64,000 nucleotides of DNA, from the NCBI RefSeq assembly GCF_007018965.1, contig NZ_VJYZ01000033.1:124001-188000 (forward strand). The letters are read 5' to 3'. This document shows, in pieces, positions 8,020-15,526 of this stretch (positions are counted from its first letter, which is position 1; each line of letters begins with the position of its first letter). The position numbers and the translations under genes are program-made. The notes under the pieces were generated by a model. It did not search any database. It was not told the DNA's origin and worked only from the letters and a program-made list of their open reading frames with translations. Source of the stretch: Paracoccus marinus (GTDB lineage Bacteria; Pseudomonadota; Alphaproteobacteria; Rhodobacterales; Rhodobacteraceae).

Positions 8020-9343
8020 CGCCGAACAGGGTACGGATCTCGCAGGCTTTCTGGCCGGCCACGGTGACGATCTGGCCGGTGCCCACGACCTGACCGTTGA
8101 CGACGATGTCCACCGGCGCGCCGTCGGGGCGGTCCAGCGTCACGATGGTGCCCACGCCCGCGCGGCGCAGTTCGGCCAGCGGCATCAGCGCCTCGCCCAC
8201 GCGGAACGACAGCCGCAGTTCCAGCGCGTCGATGGCGGCAAGCTGACCGTCGCCTTCGCGCGGCTGATCGCCGGGGGCGGGGTCGGGCCGGGGCTGAGCC
8301 GACGGCTGCGGTTGCCGGGGGTCCTGCGCGGCGGGGGCGGCGTCGGTCGTGGAAGCCGGGGCGGGATCGGTGCCCGGTTGCTGGCCCGGTTGCTGGTCGG
8401 CGTCGGTCATCGCGTCGGTCCTTGGAATAAACGTATTGGGCAATTGCGTTGGGGCGTGGGCGGGCCACACCGCGCCTTGCGGCGGGCGCGGCGCAAAGGG
8501 CGCGGCCAGCCGCCAGCCGCCGCCCGGCACCGGGGCAACGGCGGCCGCGAGCGCGCCCTCGACGATCGCCACCGCCTGGCGCTCGGTCACGTCGCCGGGC
8601 AGAAGCAGCGCGTCGCCGGGGGCAAGGCTTTCCAGTTCGGCCAGAGTGATGGGCGTGCCGTCGATCTCGATCCGCAGCCGCAGGGACAGCCCCGGCAGCG
8701 CGCCGCGCGGGCGGTCCCAGTGCGCCAGCGCGCGGGCCAGCGCGTCGGCGGCGGCGGGCGACAGCATCAGCCGCAGCCGGTGGCGCGACGGCTGCGACCC
8801 CGCGATCTCGATCCCCAGCGACAGCGCGACCGGGTCGGCGATCCGCGGCAGATCGCGCGTCACCTGCGCGAAGCGCAGCGACAGCCCAAGCGCATCCTCG
8901 GCCGCGTCGAGCCACGTGGTCAGCGCGTCCTCGACCAGCAGCGCCGCGTCGTCGGGCGTCGCCGCCTCAAGCGGCTGGCCCGCGATCCGGCGGATCAGCG
9001 ACCACGGCAGGGCCACGGCGGCGGGCGCCCCGTCGAGCGACAGCGCCAGCCACGGCGCGTCGCCCGCGCCGCCCGCGCCCGGCAGCAGCACCATCTGCAC
9101 CTGCCGGTTGCCAACCCGCAGCCCGAACGGCCGCCGCCGGATCAGCGCGGCGTTGCCGCAGCGCGCCTGCGCGGCCGACACCGCAAGGGCGGGCGCGGCA
9201 GGGGATGCGGTCGCGGGGGCAAGGGGCGCCCGCCCGACCGCATCGGGCGCCGGTTGCGCCGCACCTGCCTTGGCGGCGGGCAGGCCCGGCAGCGACGCGC
9301 CGCGCAGGTCCAGCCCGAGGTTGGTCGGAAAGCCGTCGCTCAT
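8012..9343 (-). CDS. sctQ: SctQ, sorting-platform (C-ring) protein
   Basis: 443 residues from the ATG at 9343, which overlaps the sctO stop as ATGA; the open frame runs much further upstream only as a shadow of sctN. Residues 1-60 are Ala/Pro-rich, residues 60-310 are a divergent FliM-like half, residues 313-370 are a Gln/Pro/Asp-rich linker, and residues 372-440 are a SPOA domain (FliN/YscQ C-terminal). SctQ builds the cytoplasmic sorting pods with SctK and SctL. No separate sctP ruler gene lies between sctO and sctQ. An internal start probably yields a separate SctQ-C. Confidence 0.88.
   Translation of the reverse strand: MSDGFPTNLGLDLRGASLPGLPAAKAGAAQPAPDAVGRAPLAPATASPAAPALAVSAAQARCGNAALIRRRPFGLRVGNRQVQMVLLPGAGGAGDAPWLALSLDGAPAAVALPWSLIRRIAGQPLEAATPDDAALLVEDALTTWLDAAEDALGLSLRFAQVTRDLPRIADPVALSLGIEIAGSQPSRHRLRLMLSPAAADALARALAHWDRPRGALPGLSLRLRIEIDGTPITLAELESLAPGDALLLPGDVTERQAVAIVEGALAAAVAPVPGGGWRLAAPFAPRPPQGAVWPAHAPTQLPNTFIPRTDAMTDADQQPGQQPGTDPAPASTTDAAPAAQDPRQPQPSAQPRPDPAPGDQPREGDGQLAAIDALELRLSFRVGEALMPLAELRRAGVGTIVTLDRPDGAPVDIVVNGQVVGTGQIVTVAGQKACEIRTLFGDG
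8408..8423 (-). promoter_or_regulatory. Internal ribosome site and ATG for SctQ-C
   Basis: Inside sctQ an AAGGA (8419-8423) stands 8 bases before an in-frame ATG (8408-8410). Translation from here would give a 132-residue protein made of the Gln/Pro-rich linker and the SPOA domain. YscQ, SsaQ and Spa33 are known to make such a short C-terminal product from internal starts, so this is likely functional. The surrounding stretch is AT-richer than the rest of the gene. Confidence 0.6.
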
Positions 9344-9864
9344 GCCATCTGTCCTGCGTTCAGCCCTTCGAGCAGGCGCCGTTCCTCGGCCTCGAGCTCG
9401 TCGCTGCGGTCGATCGCGCGCATCCGCGCATCGGCCAGCGGCGCGCGCATCCTGCGGCGCTTGTCGATCATGCGTTCGGCGCGGGCGACGAGCTGGCGCG
9501 CCTCGGTCACCTTGTGGCGCGCCGCCTCGACCGCCTGGTCGGCGGCGACGATGGCGCGCTCGGCCTCGGCCTCGCGCTCGCGGTCGGCGGCGAACGTGTT
9601 CAGCACGCTGTCGAGCGCGCCGCGCAGCTGCGCGTTGCCCAGCATCGGGTGGCGCAGCACCTCGCGCCGCGCGGCCTGCTCGTCTGCCAGCGCCCGGGCG
9701 GCGGCGGCGGCCGCCTCGCGCGCGGCGACCGCGTCGGCAAGGCCCCGGCGCGCGCCGGCAAGCGCCTGCACGGCCACGTCGCGGCGCAGTTCGGCCAGCC
9801 GGATCAGCACGTCCGACTGGTGCAAACGGCGCTTGAGCAGCGCGGGCGCGATCGACTTCATCAT
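9340..9864 (-). CDS. sctO: SctO, central stalk of the export ATPase
   Basis: 174 residues, almost entirely heptad-rich coiled coil with many Arg, Glu and Ala, matching the FliJ/YscO fold: two long antiparallel helices that insert into the SctN hexamer. It begins with ATGATG overlapping the sctN stop and ends overlapping sctQ. Sequence conservation in this family is low, so position N-O-Q and coiled-coil character carry the call. Confidence 0.85.
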   Translation of the reverse strand: MMKSIAPALLKRRLHQSDVLIRLAELRRDVAVQALAGARRGLADAVAAREAAAAAARALADEQAARREVLRHPMLGNAQLRGALDSVLNTFAADREREAEAERAIVAADQAVEAARHKVTEARQLVARAERMIDKRRRMRAPLADARMRAIDRSDELEAEERRLLEGLNAGQMA

Positions 9865-11246
9865 GGCGCGACGCCCAGCCGCGCCAGCCGCGCCAGCGTG
9901 TCGTCGCGGCTGCTGCGGTCGGCGGTGGACTGCTGAAGGAAGCTCTCCATGTCGCCGCGCGTGGCCAGCGCCTCGTCCGCCATCGCGTCGCTGCCCTGCC
10001 GGTATTCGCCGACCTGCACCAGGATCTCGATCTCTTCCAGCTTGGCCATGCGGGCGAGGATGCGCTGGCTGGCCGCGATCTGGTCGCCGTCCGCGACCGA
10101 GGACATGACCCGGCTTTTCGACCGCAGCACGTCGATCGCGGGATAATGGCCGCGCCCGGCGAGGTCGCGCGACAGGATGATGTGGCCGTCGAGCAGGCTT
10201 CGCATCTCGTCCGCGACCGGGTCGGCGGCGTCGTCGTCGCCTTCCACGAGGACCGTGTAGATTGCGGTGATCGACCCGGTCCGGGTCCGGCCGGGGCGTT
10301 CGACCAGCCGGGGCAGCTGGGCGAAGGTCGATGGCGGAAAGCCGCGCCGCACCGGCGGCTCGCCCGCGGCAAGGCCGATCTCGCGCAGCGCGCGGGCGAC
10401 GCGGGTGACGGAATCGATCAGCAGCAGGACCCGCATCCCCTGCGCGCGGAACGCCTCGGCCGCGGCGGTGGCGGTCAGGGCGGCGCGCAGCCGTTCGGTC
10501 GCTGGCCGGTCCGAGGTGGACACCACGACCGCCGCGCGCTTGCGCCCCTCGACGCCGAGGTCGCGTTCCAGGAACTCGGCCACCTCGCGGCCGCGTTCCC
10601 CGATCAGGCCCAGGACCACGACGTCGGCTTCGGCCCCGCGGATGATCTGGCTGAGCAGGGTGGACTTGCCGACACCCGCCGCGCCGAAGATGCCGATCCG
10701 CTGGCCCTCGCCCATCGTCAGCATCCCGTCGATGACCCGCAGCCCGGTCACGAAGGGGGTGTCGATCACCGGCCGGTCCAGCGGCGCGGGCGGATCGACG
10801 GTCAGGCGGGCGGTGCGCGGGATCGGCTGGCCGCCGTCCAGGGGGTTTCCGAACGCGTCCACGACCCGACCCATCAGCGCCATGCCGGCCGGGCCAAGCG
10901 GCTCGCTGCCGGTCGGGATCACCTCGGTCCGGCCCGACAGGCCGCGCATGTCGCCGGCCGGCGCAAGGATCGCCTGCTCGCCATCAAAGCCGATGATCTC
11001 GGCCGTCATCTCGACCCGGCTCACGGGGTCGCGCAGGATGCATTCCTCGCCCACCCGGCCGTCGGCCAGCTGGGCGTGAAGGACGCAGCCCGAGATGCGG
11101 GTGACGCGGCCGCGCAGGTCGAGGACGGACACCCGGCTTGCCCGCGCGCGCAGGCTTTCGCCAAGGACGTCCGCACCGGGCGCGACCGGGTCGAAGGGCG
11201 CGCGCCCGGCGAGCGCGGCGGGGTCCGTGTCGGCGGGCGCGGTCAT
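9861..11246 (-). CDS. sctN: SctN, T3SS ATPase
   Basis: 461 residues from the ATG at 11246 (ATGA overlap with sctL). F1/FliI-type hexameric ATPase: Walker A GAAGVGKST at about 188-196, the GERGREV motif following, Walker B VLLLIDSVTRVARALREIG near 280, and a C-terminal helical domain for chaperone-substrate binding. It unfolds and releases substrates at the export gate. Full length with all catalytic motifs. Confidence 0.96.
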   Translation of the reverse strand: MTAPADTDPAALAGRAPFDPVAPGADVLGESLRARASRVSVLDLRGRVTRISGCVLHAQLADGRVGEECILRDPVSRVEMTAEIIGFDGEQAILAPAGDMRGLSGRTEVIPTGSEPLGPAGMALMGRVVDAFGNPLDGGQPIPRTARLTVDPPAPLDRPVIDTPFVTGLRVIDGMLTMGEGQRIGIFGAAGVGKSTLLSQIIRGAEADVVVLGLIGERGREVAEFLERDLGVEGRKRAAVVVSTSDRPATERLRAALTATAAAEAFRAQGMRVLLLIDSVTRVARALREIGLAAGEPPVRRGFPPSTFAQLPRLVERPGRTRTGSITAIYTVLVEGDDDAADPVADEMRSLLDGHIILSRDLAGRGHYPAIDVLRSKSRVMSSVADGDQIAASQRILARMAKLEEIEILVQVGEYRQGSDAMADEALATRGDMESFLQQSTADRSSRDDTLARLARLGVAP

Positions 11247-11914
11247 GCGTCGTCGTCCGGCGCGCGGGAAAGGGGCGCGGCGGGTTCGGCGGTCAAGGGC
11301 GGCGCGACGACGGCGTGGCGATCCGTCGCCGCCGGCGCTTCCCACGCGCGCAGCGCCTGGTCGGTCAGCGCGCCAAGCCCGATTTCGGCGCTTCCCTGAT
11401 CGCTCGTCAGCACCGCGCGGCCGGGTTCCAGCGCGTGGTCGGTGTGGACGTCGAGGATTTCGGGACCCGACGCGCCCGCATCCTCGACCGCGCGGTCGAT
11501 CGGGGCGGCGATGTCGGGCGCGGCGAAGACGCGGCCGCGCCGGTGTTCGCGGAACTGGCGCAGCGCGGTCAGCGCGGCATGGTAGGTCGCCTCTTCCCTG
11601 GCGAAGTCGCCGACGATCTGGCGCACGGTGTGGGCGACCAGCCGCGCAAGCTCGGGCTCCAGCCCGACCAGCCGTTCCTGCGCCTTGGCCTCGGCCTGCG
11701 CGATCAGCCGCGCGGCGGTGCGGGCGCTGTCGCGCAGCGCCTTTTGCCGTGCCTCGGTCAGCACCGACTGGGCCTCGGCGGCGGCGGCGGTTTCGCTGTC
11801 GCGGCGCGCGGTCTCGGCGTCGCGCAGGATCGATTCCGCCTGGCGAAGCTGGCGCAGCTCGTCGCTGCGCAGGATGGTCGCGGGACGTTCCGGGGGGCGC
11901 TCGGGCGGGGTCAT
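11243..11914 (-). CDS. sctL: SctL, ATPase stator/regulator
   Basis: 223 residues, FliH/YscL family. The N-terminal half is a charged Ala/Glu/Arg coiled coil (about 20-85), the C-terminal half a compact V/A-ATPase E-subunit-like domain, then an Ala/Pro tail. SctL links SctN to the SctQ-SctK pods. The start at 11914 follows the annotated sctK stop by 3 bases, but in the alternative sctK frame the two would overlap as ATGA. Confidence 0.88.
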   Translation of the reverse strand: MTPPERPPERPATILRSDELRQLRQAESILRDAETARRDSETAAAAEAQSVLTEARQKALRDSARTAARLIAQAEAKAQERLVGLEPELARLVAHTVRQIVGDFAREEATYHAALTALRQFREHRRGRVFAAPDIAAPIDRAVEDAGASGPEILDVHTDHALEPGRAVLTSDQGSAEIGLGALTDQALRAWEAPAATDRHAVVAPPLTAEPAAPLSRAPDDDA

Positions 11915-11917
11915 GGC

Positions 11918-12667
11918 TTAGCGTCCGGGGCAGCGTTCAGGGCGGCGTCGGGGGGGGGCGGCAAACAGCGCGAGCGCCTCGTCCAGCGCGCGGGCGGGGC
12001 GGTCGGCCGCTGGCACGGCGGCGGGGTTGGCGGGGACGACGACGGCGCTGCGGCGGAAGATGCGGCCGCGCAGGCCGCGCGCGGGGGACGGTGCGTTGGC
12101 GGGCGCGACTTGAGGGTCGGCGCCGGTTTCAGCGCGTTCATCGGCGGTTCCGGCAGGCACGGGCGTCACGTCGCGGACATGACCATGCGCCGCGGCATAC
12201 TCCCCGGCCAGCGGCTCGGGCAGGCGGGCGATCCATTCGGCTTGGGCAAGCATCCGGGCGGCCGCGAGCGCCTGCGGCAGGTCGCCGCCGCCCAAGGGCA
12301 GCGACAGGTGCCGGCGACGCAGCGCGAAGTCGCGGGCAATGCGGTCCACCAGCGCGTCGGCTTCGGCCCGGTCGGGCGCGGTCACGGCGAGCGCCAGGCG
12401 GTGCGACGCCAGCGCGGCGGCGGCGGCGGCAAAGACCCGGTCCTCGGCCGCGGCGTCGATGGCGGGTGCCAGCAGCGGATCGCCGGCGTCGATGTCGGCG
12501 GCCAGCGGCGGCAGCGCGCGCGCGCGGCGGCCCAGGCCCCGGCCCTGCGCCGCGCGTCCCGCGGGCAGCCAGCCCGCGCGCCGGTTCGCCAGCGCCACCC
12601 GCGCCGCCGCCGCCCGGACCCGCGCCGGGTCGGTGCGGCCGCCTGCGGTGGCGCCGGTGGCGGTCAC
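11918..12667 (-). CDS. sctK: SctK, sorting-platform adaptor; 3' end probably frameshifted
   Basis: 249 residues as read, GTG start overlapping the sctJ stop as GTGA. Ala/Arg-rich helical protein in the YscK position between sctJ and sctL; SctK caps the sorting pods and touches SctD. Sequence conservation is poor, so position decides. The last residues are read through nine Cs (complement of 11950-11958) and end in Arg-rich codons atypical of the genome. With eight Cs the C-terminus becomes PPDAALNAAPDAKP, codon use becomes normal and the stop overlaps sctL as ATGA, as at most other junctions here. A homopolymer length error or a real +1 insertion is likely. Confidence 0.75.
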   Translation of the reverse strand: MTATGATAGGRTDPARVRAAAARVALANRRAGWLPAGRAAQGRGLGRRARALPPLAADIDAGDPLLAPAIDAAAEDRVFAAAAAALASHRLALAVTAPDRAEADALVDRIARDFALRRRHLSLPLGGGDLPQALAAARMLAQAEWIARLPEPLAGEYAAAHGHVRDVTPVPAGTADERAETGADPQVAPANAPSPARGLRGRIFRRSAVVVPANPAAVPAADRPARALDEALALFAAPPRRRPERCPGR

Positions 12668-13479
12668 GATCCGCCGTCCTGGCGCAGCGGATCGGCGGCG
12701 CGGCGGCGGCGCAGCAGCATCGCCGCGTAGGGCCAGCCCGCGAACAGGAAGCCCGCGGTGGCCGTCGCCATCAGCGCCGTCAGCATCCCCCACAGCCGCG
12801 CCACGCTCGCCGGGTGGACCCACACCCCCGCGATGTTGGCAAGCTTCGGCATCGCCTCGGCCTGCGCGGCGGGCGTCGCCTCGTCGGCCGGGACCATCAC
12901 GACGGTGATGTTGTCGTAAAGCAGCCCCTCGATCGAGTTCGCGACCAGCATCTTGATCTGGGTGCTGTAGCTTTCGACGTTCGAGGTCGGGACGTAGCGC
13001 ACGAACACCGACGCCGACGACGGCTTCACGTCGCGGCCCAGCATGTCGGCTTCGGGCAGGACAACATGGATCCGGGCGGACAGGACGCCGTCGATTTCCG
13101 CGATGGTGCGCGACAGTTCCTGGCTCAGCGCATAGATCAGCCGGGCGCGTTCCTCGGTCGGGGACGAGACGAGCCCTTCCTTGGCGAACACGTCGCCCAT
13201 GCTGTCGTACTTGCGCGACGGCAGGCCGCGCTGATCCAGAAGCGTCATCGCGTCGCCGAAGCGCGCGTCGTCCACCATCACCGTCAGCCCCTCGGCGCCC
13301 GGCGCCTTGGACGCGGGAATGCCGGACCCGATCAGGGCGGCGACGATCTCGTTCGCCTCGCGTTCGGTCAGGCCGGTGTAAAGCTCGGATTTGCAGGCGG
13401 TCAGCGCCAGCACGACGGAAAGCGCCGCCGCAAGTCTGGCCGCGCGGCGGCGCGCGGCCGTTGGGGGCAGGGAAATCAT
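12664..13479 (-). CDS. sctJ: SctJ, inner-ring lipoprotein
   Basis: 271 residues, YscJ/FliF family. A signal peptide ends in the lipobox LTAC with lipidated Cys29. Ring-building modules follow: TEREANEIVAALIGSGIPA, then the RIHVVLPEAD block, then a membrane helix near 235-255 and a basic cytoplasmic tail. It forms the inner ring with SctD. Its stop overlaps the sctK GTG start. Confidence 0.95.
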   Translation of the reverse strand: MISLPPTAARRRAARLAAALSVVLALTACKSELYTGLTEREANEIVAALIGSGIPASKAPGAEGLTVMVDDARFGDAMTLLDQRGLPSRKYDSMGDVFAKEGLVSSPTEERARLIYALSQELSRTIAEIDGVLSARIHVVLPEADMLGRDVKPSSASVFVRYVPTSNVESYSTQIKMLVANSIEGLLYDNITVVMVPADEATPAAQAEAMPKLANIAGVWVHPASVARLWGMLTALMATATAGFLFAGWPYAAMLLRRRRAADPLRQDGGS

Positions 13480-13508
13480 GATGTTCCGGGGTCCGCGTCC
13501 GAAAAGGG

Positions 13509-13853
13509 TCAGGCGCCCTTCAGGAAGCTGTTGAGGTTGTTGCCCAGGCTCGACGAGACCGAGGTGGCCAGCGTGAACTGCACGATCTGCTGCTGCACCT
13601 GGATCGCCATGCGGGATTGCGACCGCATCGCCTCGATCTGCTGGCTCAGCATCTCGGGGCCGGATCCGGTGATCGCCACGGGGCGGTCCATTTCCTGCCG
13701 GATCGCCATCGAGCCGGACTGGTAATCCGAATGCATCTGCCCCAGCCCGTCCAGCGCGCGCTGCGCGAAATCGCTGAGCTGCGGCTGGTTCTGGGTCGCG
13801 GGTTGCGCCAGCGCGGCGCTAGCGGCGGACAGGTCGGTGACGGCGGTGACCAT
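13509..13853 (-). CDS. sctI: SctI, inner rod protein
   Basis: 114 residues, no signal peptide. The C-terminal 60 residues are helical (PEMLSQQIEAMRSQSRMAIQ, then a Val/Phe/Leu-rich end FLKGA), matching the YscI/HrpB/EscI pattern. The inner rod anchors the needle to the export channel. It lies 29 bases before sctJ, as yscI lies before yscJ. AAAGGA precedes the ATG at 13853. Confidence 0.82.
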   Translation of the reverse strand: MVTAVTDLSAASAALAQPATQNQPQLSDFAQRALDGLGQMHSDYQSGSMAIRQEMDRPVAITGSGPEMLSQQIEAMRSQSRMAIQVQQQIVQFTLATSVSSSLGNNLNSFLKGA

Positions 13854-14484
13854 GACGGGTTCCTTTCGCGTCGGGCTTTGCCGGGGTCTCAGGCCGCGCG
13901 GGCGGCCCTGTCGTTGAAACCGTGGCGAGGGTGTCGGCAGATCGTAAAAGCGGGGATTCGGGGACAGGCGCAGCTGTCTTTTACCGGAACGGAGTGACGC
14001 GTCACAGGGTTCCGCGAAGCGACCTGCCGGTTCGGACTTCCGCCGCCTCCACCCGCAAGGCCGGTGCCGAGCGTGCTGAGGGTGGGTCGTCCGTACGGCA
14101 TGGCGACGGAACGGGGGGTGACTTGCGGGCGGTCACTCCGCAAATGACCGGCGGCCCGGAACGGGCGCGCCATCGCCGCGACGAGGCGGCGAAACGGGTT
14201 GGCACGGCGACCCAGCAGTTCGTCCCGACGCCGCAGCATCGCCCGCAGCGCCGCCGCGACATCGCGGCGCGCGGTCCGGGCAAGGCCGGGTGCGGCCTTT
14301 GCGTCTGCAGGGGTTCGGGTCGTGCTGGTCATCTGGCCGTGCCGGTCTTTCCAGGGTCGTTGGCAGTGGTGGTAGTAGTAGTCGTATCAAGGATCAGGGA
14401 CGCAGGGTCGCGTCCCGTGGGGAAGGGGGTGCGGCGAGGTCGTTGCTGGCGACCAGGATACCGCATCCCCCTAGTGCGGGCGCG
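13854..14484. other. 631-base gap with no convincing gene
   Basis: The only minus-strand frame with some coding character starts at an ATG at 14332 and would end at 13889 (147 residues). Its first 65 codons have about 77% G/C at third positions and encode an Arg/Ala-rich helical stretch, but the second half is proline- and cysteine-strewn with poor codon use, and there is no good ribosome site. It may be a degraded small T3SS gene or untranslated leader of the sctI unit. A short GTA/GTG repeat sits at 14367-14383. No clear promoter or terminator was recognised. Confidence 0.3.
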
Positions 14485-14706
14485 TCAGTACTGCGCGCCG
14501 CCGCCGATCGAATCGGCCAGGCTGCCGGCCATGCCGACGAAGTTCAGGATGCCACCGGCTGCCGCGAGGGGCGGGAAAGCCATTTTCAGCAGGTTGCCGA
14601 GCGGCGAGTTCAGGATGCCGCCGAGAGCTTTGGCGATGCCGCCCAGGCCGCTGACGATCTTGGTCAGGCCGCCGAGCGCCTTACCGATACCGGAAAAAAG
14701 TCCCAT
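14485..14706 (-). CDS. Small glycine-rich hydrophobic protein in T3SS operon
   Basis: 73 residues from the second ATG (14706), which has GGAG 8 bases upstream; an ATG two codons earlier is too close to that site. The sequence is an amphipathic, Gly/Leu/Ala-rich series beginning MGLFSGIGKALGGLTKIVSG with a hydrophobic centre (LLKMAFPPLAAAGG). There is no Sec signal or long charged stretch. Its composition resembles the Gly-rich ends of the WGDPHF protein at 4092. It lies just downstream of two TPR chaperone genes, so it may be their cargo: a secreted pore-former, needle or translocator-like protein. Function unknown. Confidence 0.6.
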   Translation of the reverse strand: MGLFSGIGKALGGLTKIVSGLGGIAKALGGILNSPLGNLLKMAFPPLAAAGGILNFVGMAGSLADSIGGGAQY

Positions 14707-14738
14707 GTTCATGACTCCATGCAGTTGAACTTGCCCAC

Positions 14739-15179
14739 TTAACCGTCGGTGCCGGGACGCGCGGGCGTCGCCTCGGCCTCTGCCGCAAGGCCTTCGTGGC
14801 CCTGGGTCAGATCTTCTGCGCCATTGACCAGGCCGTCCGCGAAGGCCTCGGCGTGACCGCCGGTTCCCTGCAGGTCGGCGGCCAGGCGGCGCGCATCTTC
14901 GTGCTGGTTCTGAAGGACGCGGCACATGGCAAGGATCGCCGTCGCCTCGTTCTTGCCTTCCAGGTTGGACGCGATGATCGTTTCAAGCAGCTCGTCGGCG
15001 CCCCGAAGATCGCCGGCCACCATGCGGACCAGCGCGGTGCCGATCGGGCCGGCGGCGTATTGCGGCATCCATTCGGAAATGGCCGCGAACACGGGGCCCA
15101 TGTCGGTGTCGATGCCGCGCATGACGCCGGAATACCCGGCCTCGATCAGCAGTTTCATGTCGGCGCGGTCGATCTGCAT
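14739..15179 (-). CDS. T3SS TPR chaperone, SctG/HrpB1-like (copy 2)
   Basis: 146 residues with helical repeats typical of the YscG/HrpB1 group: LLIEAGYSGVMRGIDTDMG, then a segment ending VRMVAGDLRGADELLETI, then LAMCRVLQNQHEDARRLAADL. The last 35 residues are Ala/Glu/Gly-rich and probably disordered. YscG proteins shield the needle subunit before export together with YscE. The gene follows a shorter relative by 12 bases. A needle chaperone role is inferred from fold and place. Confidence 0.6.
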   Translation of the reverse strand: MQIDRADMKLLIEAGYSGVMRGIDTDMGPVFAAISEWMPQYAAGPIGTALVRMVAGDLRGADELLETIIASNLEGKNEATAILAMCRVLQNQHEDARRLAADLQGTGGHAEAFADGLVNGAEDLTQGHEGLAAEAEATPARPGTDG

Positions 15180-15191
15180 CGAAGAAATACC

Positions 15192-15515
15192 TTAACGTGC
15201 GAGTTCGGGAAAATCGGAAACGAGGGAATCGAGCACGTCGCGCGCCTGGTCGGCGCGGGTGCGGGCGGTGCGGGCGGCGTCGGCGATGATCGCGATCCCG
15301 CCCTCGGCATTGCCGTTGCCGACCATGAACAGGCCGATCCCCAGACGGCCGAGCGCGTCTTCGGGGTAATGCAGGCTCCAGCATTCGAACACCGGCAGGA
15401 CCGGGGTGTCGATGCCGCGCTGGCCGGTCAGCACCGCGACCGCCATCAGCAGGTGCAGGTCGTCGATCTGTTCGGGGGTGCCAGCCACGGCGGTCTGGTC
15501 GGGCGAGGTGTTCAT
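15192..15515 (-). CDS. T3SS TPR chaperone, SctG/HrpB1-like (copy 1)
   Basis: 107 residues from the ATG at 15515, which has AAAGGA six bases upstream; a GTG at 15530 in the same frame has no ribosome site. The pattern LHLLMAVAVLTGQRGIDTPV followed by GRLGIGLFMVGNGNAEGGI parallels the neighbouring 146-residue protein, so the two are probably tandem paralogues. Small TPR proteins of this kind are needle or pilin chaperones (YscG, HrpB1). It lies directly after the secretin-like gene. Confidence 0.55.
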   Translation of the reverse strand: MNTSPDQTAVAGTPEQIDDLHLLMAVAVLTGQRGIDTPVLPVFECWSLHYPEDALGRLGIGLFMVGNGNAEGGIAIIADAARTARTRADQARDVLDSLVSDFPELAR

Positions 15516-15526
15516 GGCTGGTCCTT

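Noticed and set aside
7961..13725. Long plus-strand frames of 715 and 876 residues opposite sctQ-sctI
   Set aside because: Arg/His/Gly/Ala-rich shadow translations of the sct genes, no ribosome sites and no family resemblance.
13889..14332. 147-residue minus-strand frame between the Gly-rich protein and sctI
   Set aside because: Only its first half has moderate codon quality; there is no good ribosome site and no recognisable domain, so it is noted within the gap entry and not called a gene.
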